Below, piece by piece: positions 6,818 to 14,733 of a stretch of DNA of 20,775 bases. The stretch comes from CBCXVS01 sp965178525 (lineage in GTDB: Bacteria; Tectomicrobia; Entotheonellia; Entotheonellales; Entotheonellaceae): positions 1 to 20,775 of the forward strand of contig CBCXVS010000121.1 in the NCBI GenBank assembly GCA_965178525.1, given 5' to 3'. A program made the position numbers and the translations under genes. The notes under the pieces are model-generated. The model had not been told where the DNA came from. It saw only the letters and a program-made list of their open reading frames with translations, and did not search any database. Positions within the stretch are counted from its first letter, which is position 1. Each line of letters opens with the position of its first letter.

Positions 6818-8095
6818 ATGGAGGAGCGCAAATACCAAGTTTTTTCGGCTGATGGACACATGGAACCACCGCCTGAGGACTGGGAACCGTGGGTGCCGCA
6901 GAAGTATAAAAACCGGGCTCCCAGAATGATCAAGCTCGATCATGGCGGAGAGGCTTGGACTGTGGAGGGGCTACCGCTGATTCCGGTTGGACCCGAAGCG
7001 GTATGCGGCAATGCCCCGGAGTACCATCGGCGTACTGGCAACAGCTATTGGGAAGCGGACGGTGTGACGCGCCGGGCCGGGCTCGGCGATGGGGTGCAGC
7101 GTCTGCACGAGCAAGACCTGGACGGCGTCGATGCCGAGATTCTGTTTCCGCCCTTTTTCGTCAGCAAATTGATCCGCAGTATTGCCGACAACCCAGTCTA
7201 TCTGGCCATGGTGCAGGCGTACAATACCTGGCTCGCCGAGGCCTTTTGCGCCGTGGCTCCGGACCGTCTTATCGGTGTGGCCAGCTTGCCGGCCACCGGC
7301 GTGGATGATGCGGTGGCGGAGTTGAAACGATGCAAGCACTTGGGGTTCAAATGCGTTGATCTGCGCCAATGGCCCAACGGTTCCGGCCATTACAAACCTG
7401 AAGACGACCGGTTTTTTGCCGCCGTCCTGGAAGAGGACATGCGCTTTACCCCACATGTCCATTATGGCGATCCCATCGCCAGACCCCGAGTTGAAGTCAC
7501 AACCCTGGCCGAAAGCTCGGACCCTGCCGATCGTTCCCTCTATGCCTTTCGCACCCAACCGGGACGGGTATGCACGGACAACATCATCGAACTGATCTAT
7601 TACGGCGTATTCGATCGCTTCCCCGAACTCAAGGTCTACTTTGCCGAGACGCAGGCAGGGTGGGTTCCCTACTGGTTGCAGAATTTGGAACAGGTCTATG
7701 CGGACCAACATCTCTGGTACGACGCCAAGATCCCGAAACCCCTGCGGCAATATGTCCGCGACCACGTGATTTTCGGCTTCATCCGTGACCCCTTGGCGGT
7801 GCAAAACTGCCACCAATGGCACGGCGCCGACAACTTGGTGTGGGGCTCTGACATGCCGCACGGTTCCGCCACCTTTCCCTTCTCCCGCGAGTGGCTGGCG
7901 CGGAGCTTTGTCGGCATCTCCGAGGACGTGCAGCAGAAGGTTTTGGTTGGCACCATCTGTGACTACCTCGACCTCGACCCGAACAAACCCGTTACGTCAA
8001 CACCGTCAGGCGGTCCTTACCCGCATCCGGAGTTGGCCACGGTGCCACAATTTTCCTTGAACGACCAGGGCGAATACGTCGACCACTACAATTGA
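6818..8095 (+). CDS. Amidohydrolase-2 family metal-dependent hydrolase/decarboxylase
   Basis: 425 residues forming a TIM-barrel of the amidohydrolase-related (Amidohydro_2, ACMSD-like) family. The N-terminal metal motif appears as SADGHMEPP near residues 10-18 (D-x-H in place of H-x-H). PHVHYGD is near 212-218, AET near 276-278, and the catalytic Asp is in WGSDMPHG near 342-349. Residues HEQDLDGVDAEILFPP near 97-112 are the usual second-strand segment. Relatives decarboxylate or hydrolyse aromatic or enol-type acids in catabolic pathways. AGGAGGG lies about 5 bases before ATG 6818. The gene is divergent from the ETF fusion, which may share its pathway. Its TGA stop coincides with the start of an IS200/IS605-type end, so its natural C-terminus may have been changed slightly by the insertion. 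Confidence 0.9.
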   Translation: MEERKYQVFSADGHMEPPPEDWEPWVPQKYKNRAPRMIKLDHGGEAWTVEGLPLIPVGPEAVCGNAPEYHRRTGNSYWEADGVTRRAGLGDGVQRLHEQDLDGVDAEILFPPFFVSKLIRSIADNPVYLAMVQAYNTWLAEAFCAVAPDRLIGVASLPATGVDDAVAELKRCKHLGFKCVDLRQWPNGSGHYKPEDDRFFAAVLEEDMRFTPHVHYGDPIARPRVEVTTLAESSDPADRSLYAFRTQPGRVCTDNIIELIYYGVFDRFPELKVYFAETQAGWVPYWLQNLEQVYADQHLWYDAKIPKPLRQYVRDHVIFGFIRDPLAVQNCHQWHGADNLVWGSDMPHGSATFPFSREWLARSFVGISEDVQQKVLVGTICDYLDLDPNKPVTSTPSGGPYPHPELATVPQFSLNDQGEYVDHYN

Positions 8096-8112
8096 CATCC
8101 TCCTGACATACT

Positions 8113-8133
8113 CCCAAGGGTAAACCGCTTGGG
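8113..8133 (-). other. Right-end hairpin of the IS, likely 3' part of an omega-RNA
   Basis: CCCAAG (8113-8118) pairs with CTTGGG (8128-8133). An inner GG/CC pair closes a TAAA loop with one bulged G. It lies 10 bases past the tnpB stop, where IS200/IS605 elements carry the palindrome recognised by TnpA and where the omega-RNA scaffold ends. If an RNA is made, its guide would be the sequence beyond the element end, i.e. antisense to the amidohydrolase 3' end. Confidence 0.5.
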
Positions 8134-8142
8134 ATTCTGGGA

Positions 8143-9273
8143 TCATCCATCAGCAGCCGACTGGGTCGGTCTTACGCTGTCTCCCCCAGCAGAAGATGCC
8201 CCTTCTGCATGAATATTCACAGCGGCATTGTGATCACGATCGTGCACCGTGCCGCAGACCGAACACGTCCATTGGCGATCACGAAGGCCAAGATGTTGAT
8301 TCACCCCACCGCAGACCGAACACCGCTTGCTCGACGGGAAATAGCGATCGACGAAACCGAGGTGCGTTCCCGTCTGTTTGGCCACATGCGGCAAGATGCG
8401 AAGAAAGTTGCCATGCCCAAGGTCACTGATCTTGCGTCCCCACAAGCGCTGCATACCGCGAAGCTCCAAGTCTTCGAGGTAGATCGCGTCGTAGGTTTCA
8501 CACAGCTCGCGCGCCAATTCCCAATGCCACGCTCGGCGTTGATCGGCCACGCGAGTGTGCACGCGGGCAAGATGCAACCGGGCACGGCGCCAATGGGCAG
8601 AGCCGCGCTGTTTGGTCGAAAAGGCACGGCTGGCTCGGCAAAGATCTTTGAGGGCAGCTCGATACGGCAGGGGCGCGTCAATCTCTTCACCGTTGTTTCC
8701 CGTGAGAAACCGCCGGAGTCCAAAATCAAAGCCTGCGGTGCGACCCGTCTTGACTCTGATTCTCTCAGCGTCAGGGACTTCACACGAGAAAAATACAAAG
8801 AAACGGCCTGTCGGCATGCGTTTAATAGTTACGGTCTTGATCTTGCCTTCAATCGCTCTCGACTGGTGAAAGCGGTATTTGACACCTCCAATGTAGAGCA
8901 GGTTGCCCCCAGCGTATGCCTAACCCGCTTGTGTCAGAGTGAAGGACTTGTGCTTCCAGCGTTTGCGGAGCTTTGGCGGACGCTTGTTCTCCTTGCGAAA
9001 GAACTTCTGATAGCCCAGGTCTACACGGCGCACAATATCTTGCACTGCCTGCGAGCCCACACGATTCCAGTGAGCAAACCGCATCATCTTTTTGAGTCGA
9101 GTCACATGTTTCTTCAAGCGGTAATAGTTGACATAGCCGCCAAACCTGCGGTAGTACCGGCGTTGCAGCAAGACGCAGTGGTTGTAGATCTCTCCTGCAA
9201 TGTCAATGCGCCGGTGCAGATGCTTTTCTCGCTTGGTGCGATAGAGTTGAAAGGCAAACGTTTTGCGAGCCAT
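8143..9273 (-). pseudogene. tnpB: TnpB RNA-guided nuclease gene interrupted by one in-frame TAG
   Basis: Reading from ATG 9273 to TGA 8143 gives 376 codons in a single frame, with one TAG at 8920-8922 (after SFTLTQAG). The 34 codons between that TAG and the next ATG at 8817 read AYAGGNLLYIGGVKY and continue into IEGKIKTVTIKR, exactly the expected TnpB sequence. So this is one gene with a nonsense mutation, not two genes. The N-terminus MARKTFAFQLYRTK matches the OrfB helix-turn-helix/WED region. The RuvC motifs are intact: Asp in GFDFGLRRF, Glu in YLEDLELRGM, Asp in HDRDHNAAVNI. The zinc ribbon has two CSVCG pairs. Relatives often have QAGW or QAGY at the stop site, so the change is probably TGG or TAC/TAT to TAG. 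Unless amber is suppressed, only an N-terminal or a restarted C-terminal fragment is made. Confidence 0.9.
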
Positions 9274-9495
9274 CTACACGCCCTTTTGGCGGTTCGACAC
9301 TTCGGGTTTTTGACTCTTCAATACTGCCTCTGGCCTGCGTCCTCACCCTCTGACGGACACCGAAACGCACCTGATGACCTTTCCGCAACGGAGATACAAA
9401 GACGTAGTATGGCTCTAACCCAACGCAGCAATGACGGTAGGGAAGAGCCCAAAACAGATATCTCAGCTAAAACCCGCTATACACTGTAATTCTTT

Positions 9496-9517
9496 CAATC
9501 CGCATTCCGCATTCGAC
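9496..9517. repeat. CATTCCG heptamer tract
   Basis: Three 7-bp units (CAATCCG, CATTCCG, CATTCGA) are the reverse complement of the AATGCGG units at 16716-16743. They lie immediately downstream of the deacylase stop codon (9519-9521). Confidence 0.55.
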
Positions 9518-9518
9518 A

Positions 9519-11201
9519 TCAGTCCTTCTTCTCATAACTCCGCAGCATGTGTCCCGGCAATGCCCCGGTATGCGTCCCCCGGTCGTAGACCTGGGTGCCG
9601 GCCACAAACGTCGCCTCGACGCCCTCCGCCTTGCAGATGAGACGGCGGCCATGGCGCGGGAAATCATACACGTACTCGGGCACCTTTGGCGCCACGGTAT
9701 CGGGATCGAAGAGGACGAGGTCAGCCACCTTGCCTGCGGCCAGGACGCCGCGATTCGGAATGCCAAACAGCGCCGCTGGGACGGCCGTCAATTTGTGCAC
9801 GGCCTTTTCGAGCGTCAGGGCCTGACGTTGCCGTACCCAGATCTCGATGAGCGCCGTGGAATAGCCGGCGTCACAGATAAAATCCACGTGCGCGCCGCCA
9901 TCCGAGAGCCCGATCATAAAACGGTCATCTGTCACCAGGCGTTGCACACCTTCCGGATCCGTATTAAAGATCGCGCTCTGGAACTGGGTCTGCAAATCAT
10001 CGGCAATGGCGACATCGAGGTAGGCGTCGACCGGTTGCTTGCCCTCTTCCTTGGCGATCTCCAGGACGGTGCGCCCCACATACCGCTGCATCTCGGGTTT
10101 GGCAGCCTCCAACACCCGCATATACGCCCACATATGATCGCGTTTAGGGCTGCGGATCTCTTCTGCGAAGGCGTTGCGGAACCCCGGTTTCCGGTAGAAT
10201 TCAATCTTCTCGTGCGCCGAGAGTTCCAGGACGGGCTGCCAACTTTGGAACGTGCCATACATCGTGGGGTTGAGCAGATCCCCTCGGCTGACGATGGGCC
10301 GCGGTGTCACTTGCGGCACGGCGCGGTGGATGAGATCCCCCATTTTGGCCATGTTCTGCTCATGAAACGCCGGTTCGCCAGGACGCGCAAACAGCGTCAG
10401 CCAGGTGACCGGGCGGGTGCTTTCCCCAGTAAGCATACGCAGGAGTTCGACATCTGCATCATCGATCAGATTCATGCCGGCCGAACCGAGCACCAGTTCA
10501 ATCGTGCCGCGTCCTACATCCCACAGGGCATGGCACAGTCCCGCCAGTTCATCGAGGCTGGCGTTACGGCAGGCCAACGGCCGACCGCCGTAACCGACGT
10601 GCGTGCGTGACGTCGTCGTGGTAAACCCAAAGGCGCCGGCCTCCATCGACTCCCGCAGGACGCGGCGCATGGTGGCAATTTCCGCCTCGGTCGCCTGCCG
10701 TTCAAACGATTCCTCACCCATGACATAATGGCGCAGCGGCGTAAAGGCGACCAAACCGGCCACATTGATGCCGAGACCGCCGCGGTCAATGACATCCATG
10801 TATTCGCCATAGCTCTCCCACTGCCAGTCGATGCCGGCTTGCATGACCTCATACGGAATGGCTTCGACATGGACCAAGTCGTGCATGAGAGTGTCCCGTG
10901 TCTCGGGCTTGACAGGGGCCACGCCGACGCCGCAGTTGCCCATCACCACGGTGGTAACGCCGTGCCACGGCGAGCTGGTCAAGAGCTGATCCCAGGCGAT
11001 CTGGGCATCATAGTGGGTGTGTGGATCGATAAACCCCGGCGCCAAGACCAGGCCTTCGGCGTCAATCGTGCGCTGCGACGCCAGCCCTGTCTCCGGGCCG
11101 ACGTGGGTAATGAGGCCGTCCGTGACCCCAAGTGATCCCATAAAACCGGGTTGGCCGGTTCCATCACAAATGCGGGCGTTTTGTATCACCAGATCGAACA
11201 T
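9519..11201 (-). CDS. N-acyl-D-amino-acid deacylase-type amidohydrolase
   Basis: 560 residues, close to the D-aminoacylase/amidohydrolase-3 family. It begins MFDLVIQNARICDGTG, the usual beta-sandwich start. The first metal motif is PGFIDPHTHYD (HTH near 61-63) and the Cys metal ligand is in VVMGNCGVG (Cys near 90). The catalytic Asp is in LSDGGAH near 432-438. The C-terminus has the returning sandwich GVLAAGKVADLVLFDPDTV and the HTGALPGHMLR tail common in this family. Members hydrolyse N-acyl-D-amino acids or related cyclic amides in the cytosol; the substrate is not resolvable here. ATG 11201 has GGGAG 7 bases upstream. The in-frame start at 11231 adds an unlikely 10 residues. The stop lies in a heptamer tract next to the IS element. 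Confidence 0.9.
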   Translation of the reverse strand: MFDLVIQNARICDGTGQPGFMGSLGVTDGLITHVGPETGLASQRTIDAEGLVLAPGFIDPHTHYDAQIAWDQLLTSSPWHGVTTVVMGNCGVGVAPVKPETRDTLMHDLVHVEAIPYEVMQAGIDWQWESYGEYMDVIDRGGLGINVAGLVAFTPLRHYVMGEESFERQATEAEIATMRRVLRESMEAGAFGFTTTTSRTHVGYGGRPLACRNASLDELAGLCHALWDVGRGTIELVLGSAGMNLIDDADVELLRMLTGESTRPVTWLTLFARPGEPAFHEQNMAKMGDLIHRAVPQVTPRPIVSRGDLLNPTMYGTFQSWQPVLELSAHEKIEFYRKPGFRNAFAEEIRSPKRDHMWAYMRVLEAAKPEMQRYVGRTVLEIAKEEGKQPVDAYLDVAIADDLQTQFQSAIFNTDPEGVQRLVTDDRFMIGLSDGGAHVDFICDAGYSTALIEIWVRQRQALTLEKAVHKLTAVPAALFGIPNRGVLAAGKVADLVLFDPDTVAPKVPEYVYDFPRHGRRLICKAEGVEATFVAGTQVYDRGTHTGALPGHMLRSYEKKD

Positions 11202-11450
11202 CGGCTGTCTCCCTTCCCTGCCTATCACCATCTGCCACCAGACCGTGTGTCCTCGGCACTGCAGCCGTGGGGGTACCGTGGAATCATCGCTTTCCTAGCA
11301 TCCCTCCGGGCGCGGACGATGCCTTAGTCTACCGGAATGGCCATCAGCAGGTCAAACGCACGACTCAACGCCACCACCCGTGGCTCAGGTTTCTCTCACG
11401 TAAGGCCTGTGCTAATCTTATATCCGTACGTTGTGGATAAGGAGAGCATC

Positions 11451-12236
11451 ATGGTCACGGGTCGACAGACAAAACCGATTCCGCCACCGCAGACCGATCC
11501 CCCGCGCAGTCCTCGGGAGACGCTGCCAACGATGTACGATTTGCCCAGCGAGGATCCGGAGGAGCCCGGTTTGCCGGACGAATTTCACTACCATCAGCCC
11601 CAACTGTTGCGGGAAACGTTTCAGCCGCCCCCGTATCATCCGGATCGCTTCTTTGTTGCCAATGATTTAAACCTATACTATGCCTCGCATCATCCCACTT
11701 GGTATAAACGCCCGGACTGGTTCGCCGTTTTGGGCGTTTCGCGGTTGTATGATGCGCGAGATTTGCGCTTAAGCTATGTGACCTGGCAGGAAGAAGCCGC
11801 GCCGTTCCTCGTGGTCGAACTGCTTTCGCCCAGCACGGAACGCGAAGACCTCGGCGAGACGGAACGCACCTCGGACGAACCCCCAACGACATGGACGGTC
11901 TATGAACAGATCTTGCGGATTCTCTATTGTGTGGTGTTTAGCCGTTATTCGGACAAATTACAGTTTTTTGCATTGAAATGTAACCGGTACGAAGAGGTGC
12001 ACCCATCGGATCAGCGCCTGTGGTTGCCCGATGCCGGCTTAGGGTTGGGTCCATGGCCGGGCATGTATCAAGGTTTAGAGCGGCGTTGGTTACGGTTCTA
12101 TGATGAGCATGGCGTGTGGCTACCGACCCAGCAGGAGCAGACCGAACGGGAGCGGCGGCAGGCTGAGCAGGAGCGACAGCGGGCTGAGCGTTTGGCGGCA
12201 CAGCTTAAGGCTTTGGGGATTGAACCAGAGCAATAG
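11451..12236 (+). CDS. Uma2-family (DUF820) PD-(D/E)xK nuclease-like protein
   Basis: 261 residues. The core reads PDWFAVLGV near residue 86, then APFLVVELLSPSTEREDLGE near 120-139 and TWTVYEQILRILYCVVFSRY near 149-168. These are the PD and ELLSPST signatures of the Uma2/DUF820 endonuclease fold, in the variant I recall as common in cyanobacteria. The last ~35 residues are a Gln/Glu/Arg-rich coiled coil, QQEQTERERRQAEQERQRAE and on, also typical of that group. AAGGAG lies 6 bases before ATG 11451; the longer in-frame start at 11337 has no such site. The true function is unknown: many copies per genome are usual in such bacteria and they may be selfish or regulatory. The gene stands alone, facing away from the deacylase. 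Confidence 0.85.
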   Translation: MVTGRQTKPIPPPQTDPPRSPRETLPTMYDLPSEDPEEPGLPDEFHYHQPQLLRETFQPPPYHPDRFFVANDLNLYYASHHPTWYKRPDWFAVLGVSRLYDARDLRLSYVTWQEEAAPFLVVELLSPSTEREDLGETERTSDEPPTTWTVYEQILRILYCVVFSRYSDKLQFFALKCNRYEEVHPSDQRLWLPDAGLGLGPWPGMYQGLERRWLRFYDEHGVWLPTQQEQTERERRQAEQERQRAERLAAQLKALGIEPEQ

Positions 12237-12481
12237 GGAACGAAGGGGGACACGGGTTCTGGCACAATTTTCATTGCCCTGTCATTCTGGATTGGGCCGC
12301 CTCCTCCAAGCCATTGCTTTACGAGAATGCCTTTCCTTGTGTAAGCACGATGGTAGCAATGCGAGTGTGACTCCGGTTTGCCAGAGCTATGATTCAGGCC
12401 GGCTTGGCTATCCTCCCCAAAACGGCATCGCGTTGATAGGCAGCGTTATTCGAGTCGGTCTCCAATTTCCCGTTACCACCT

Positions 12482-12820
12482 TCAGCTCGCGGTTTTCCCT
12501 ATACGCCAGCGATGTCCCAGCAACAGTCCAAGCAGAAAGATCCCCCCAAAGAGTGGCCAGCCGGTAGGTATGCCGGAAGAGGAGAGCTGCACTGGAGCGC
12601 CTGTCACCCCGACTGCTTGTTCCAATACCGCGAGACGCGCTCCGAGTGCCGCGATGTGGGTGTCTTTTTCGGCTCTCAACTCTTTGACTGCCTCAATTAA
12701 TAAAGCTGTTAACTTGGCGTATGCTACGGATTGATATCCATCTTTAGCCGTGGTGACGACTTCAGGTAAGACCTCTTTGACCTCCTGCGCAATCAGGCCG
12801 ATATGCTTCCCGGGGGTAAA
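12482..12820 (-). pseudogene. C-terminal fragment of a peptidase S74 (tail-fibre chaperone) protein
   Basis: Read on the minus strand from 12820, the frame gives FTPGKHIGLIAQEVKEVLPE, then GYQSVAYAKLTALLIEAVKE. This is the signature C-terminal half of the S74 intramolecular chaperone domain found on phage tail fibres and bacterial surface proteins. It continues as a short coiled coil (AALGARLAVLEQAV) and a hydrophobic segment GWPLFGGIFLLGLLLG, ending RWRIGKTAS. The N-terminal S74 part (the SDRRLK-type segment) is missing: the frame runs into the inverted repeat of an insertion sequence at 12821. There is no start codon with a ribosome site, so the fragment is probably not expressed. The C-terminal membrane segment is unusual for phage proteins. 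Confidence 0.8.
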
Positions 12821-12849
12821 TTTCCTGGTTATAACGGATTCTGTGGATC
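12821..12849 (+). repeat. Left terminal inverted repeat of the IS
   Basis: It starts TTTCCTGGTTATAACGGATT and pairs with 14178-14206 at 27 of 29 positions. The transposase stop codon (TAA, 12829-12831 on the minus strand) lies inside it. Confidence 0.88.
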
Positions 12850-14170
12850 CTGCTCCAGGCCATTCATGGAGCCTGAAACGAGTAAGTTTTCTAGCCCATT
12901 GTCCGCGTAACAGTTGCCCTTAAGTCGCTCGGCTGGGCACGATTGCCCACCCTGCTTCTTCACCGTCTGCGGCGACGAGGGACAGAAGTTCCAAAGCAAG
13001 GCCAAAGCCCGAACCCGATTCTCAGCCGATTCGGGCAGACCGTGGAACTAGGGCGCCTTAAAGAAGGCACGGTCGAGAACCCTCATCAAGCGATCCACTA
13101 TCTTGCGGGTGCGATGCGCTAAGGGATGATCATAACTCGGGCTCAATTCGTCTCGTTGGTCACCTAAATCCAGGGTCTTTGGGTTCATCTCGGACACCGC
13201 TAAGACCTCTGAAGCCCACTCTCTGAGACGCCTCAGACGCTGAGAAAAGGCACGTTGACTGGGGGCGTGATCAGCGTCCCAGACACGCTGTGGCCCTTCT
13301 TGGCCAAGTTCACCCAAGGCTTTGTTGGCCCGATCCCGAATTTTGATCAAGGCATGGAGAAAACACCAGATCACCGTGATCGGGTTGAATCAAGCTTGCC
13401 AGGCATTTGGAGTGGCTGGCCAGCCATCGGTATTGATGGTTTCAGGGACATAATCGGCATCGACCGCTTGGGCTTGGCTGGCCAAGACCCCATCGGCGTT
13501 CTCTCAGTCGGTCTGAGAGGCTGCCGGAGCAACCGACGCCCCCAAGATGCCGTCTTTCGCCGCCGTCGTCGCGATGTAGGCGCGTTGCCCTTTCAACCCA
13601 CGGTGCTTTTCATCGGCGACCAGAGCCTGAGGCAGTTGCTCAGGATGTTTGACCGTCGTCCCGACGATGCTGAAACGTTCCAGACCTTGTTCCAAACGAT
13701 ACCCATACATGGCGTCACGTCCAAAGACATGAGCCATGGCCCAACAGGGGAGATGACATCGCATCAAGAATAAGGCCGGGTCGCCCTCTTGAGTTCGTCC
13801 GGTCATAGAGGGCATGACAAAGGCGGGTGCGATCGCAAAGGGCGTCTGACCTTGATCGAGACGAATACGTCGCCCGCGCATCTCCTGTTGGATCGCGGGC
13901 TCTGTCAAGCCGTAAAGCGCATAGCCCCATGGAAAGGGGTCGGGAAACACTTCGGGAAAGTCCTCGTAGAGTTTCATCGCGTCGAGTTTTGGCGTAAGCA
14001 CGATCGCTGAGAAAGCGGTCAGACTCGGATTGGGCCAAGGGTAAACGAATGGTGCGGTATCCTTTTTTCAGCGGATGCGTTACCGTGGCCATAGCGGCCT
14101 CGATGTGTGAGATGGGATTGGGTGTGAGAACCTCTACCATCTCGCAATCGAGGAGGGCGTTCAACCCCAT
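12829..14170 (-). pseudogene. DDE-type transposase, frameshifted and with three in-frame stops
   Basis: The gene would encode about 447 residues. It starts at ATG 14170 (MGLNALLDCEMVEV) and reads to about SESDRFLSD near 14005, then shifts frame. From there a single frame continues to TAA 12829-12831, interrupted by TGA at 13504-13506, TGA at 13390-13392 and TAG at 13048-13050. Sequence is recognisable across every stop: LPQALVADEKHRGLKGQRAY, then ETINTDGWPATPNAWQA, then ITVIWCFLHALIKIRDR, FSQRLRRLREWA, and finally FHGLPESAE with PAERLKG and NLLVSG. ADEKH and NTDGW probably hold two of the catalytic Asp residues. I recall similar transposases in Chloroflexi and cyanobacteria, but the IS family name is uncertain. 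It cannot make active enzyme. Confidence 0.85.
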
Positions 14171-14177
14171 TTGGGGC

Positions 14178-14206
14178 GATCAACAGAATCCGTTACAACC
14201 AGGAAA
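14178..14206 (-). repeat. Right terminal inverted repeat of the IS
   Basis: Reverse complement of the left repeat with two mismatches. It lies just upstream of the transposase start at 14170. Confidence 0.88.
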
Positions 14207-14237
14207 ATCCCGAAGACTTTTGTCCCAAAATCCCATA

Positions 14238-14303
14238 TCGGTCGGTCCTCTGATGGGGTATTGAACTCTTGCTGGAATTCAGTCCCTCAGAGTACCTGAC
14301 CGA
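14238..14303. repeat. Imperfect inverted repeat in the IS-nSTAND junction
   Basis: TCGGTCGGTCCTCTGA (14238-14253) is nearly complementary to TCAGAGTACCTGACCGA (14287-14303), with one gap and one mismatch, around a 33-nt spacer. The whole stretch 14207-14335 lies between the IS end and the truncated nSTAND gene and contains no gene. It could be the footprint of a second small element. Confidence 0.45.
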
Positions 14304-14328
14304 TGAAAAACTGTCCCGCCTTACGTGA

Positions 14329-14733
14329 CTACCCGATTAGCCCTAGCTTGCTCATGCGCAAGGTGGCGTCGATCATTTCGGCTAACGTCAGGCCTGCTGC
14401 CTCATCATCTCGAAACAAGACGCCGTCCTGTGCCAGGGCGTGGGCCATGGCCTGCAGCGGGTAGTTGCCGGGCCGGAACTGGGCCATGCGCCAAGCCGTA
14501 CCGGCCCGGGCCATGAGGCCCCGGTGCAAGGCCGGCCGCAGTCCACAGTTGACCAGGGAGGATTTGCCGCTGCCCGAGGTCCCCACGACGGCCAGCAAGC
14601 GGGTATCGCCCAGTTTGTCGACCATGGCATCGATCTGGCTTTCCCGGCCGAAGAAGACGTATCTTTCTTCCTCTCTGAACGGCCGCAATCCCGGGAAAGG
14701 ATTCGTCTGTAGGGCGACCGCCGTTGGGCTCAT
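14329..14733 (-). pseudogene. N-terminal stub of an nSTAND NTPase (nSTAND1-like)
   Basis: 134 residues. The start NPFPGLRPFREEERYVFFGR (residues 11-30) and the Walker A loop GTSGSGKSS (51-59) are hallmarks of nSTAND1 NTPases, usually followed by a full NTPase and WD40 or TPR repeats (over 700 residues). Here reading ends shortly after TLRMSKLGLI, just where relatives continue toward Walker B, so the gene is cut at about 14335 and the remainder is absent. STAND NTPases sense phage or stress signals and trigger effectors; without Walker B and the sensor the stub should be inactive. Its ATG overlaps the stop of the upstream open frame by 4 bases (ATGA), showing the two were once translationally coupled. 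Confidence 0.85.

Larger units (their letters stand above)
8096..9420 (-). mobile_element. IS200/IS605-type element with tnpB only
   Basis: An IS1341-like element: one tnpB gene, no Y1 transposase (tnpA). Its right end, next to the amidohydrolase stop, has a subterminal hairpin (8113-8133) followed outward by GGGAGTATGTCAGGAGGATGTCAA on the minus strand, shown here only as the familiar end pattern of this group. The left end is uncertain. A short hairpin TCCG-CAA-CGGA at 9382-9392 is a candidate left-end structure, so the boundary given is approximate. No target duplication is expected for this family. Confidence 0.6.
12821..14206 (-). mobile_element. Decayed DDE insertion sequence, about 1.39 kb
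   Basis: Bounded by 29-bp terminal inverted repeats and filled by one degenerate transposase gene on the minus strand. No matching target-site duplication is visible outside the repeats (GGGGGTAAA on the left, ATCCCGAAG on the right). With different truncated genes on each side, this suggests deletion or recombination after insertion. I could not assign the IS family. Confidence 0.85.

Noticed and set aside
6971..7861. Leftward open frame of 296 codons
   Set aside because: Antisense shadow of the amidohydrolase-2 gene.
8143..9273. Two separate small genes on the IS element
   Set aside because: Both frames are in phase and the bridge between them is TnpB-like, so they are one gene with a nonsense codon.
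8209..9489. Rightward open frame of 426 codons across the tnpB region
   Set aside because: It is antisense to a clear TnpB reading frame and its protein has no recognisable motif or composition of a real gene.
9549..10610. Rightward open frame of 353 codons
   Set aside because: Antisense shadow of the D-aminoacylase-type gene.
12821..12919. Extension of the S74 fragment frame to a TAA at 12920-12922
   Set aside because: This part belongs to the IS inverted repeat and the 3' end of the transposase; its open S74 frame is accidental.
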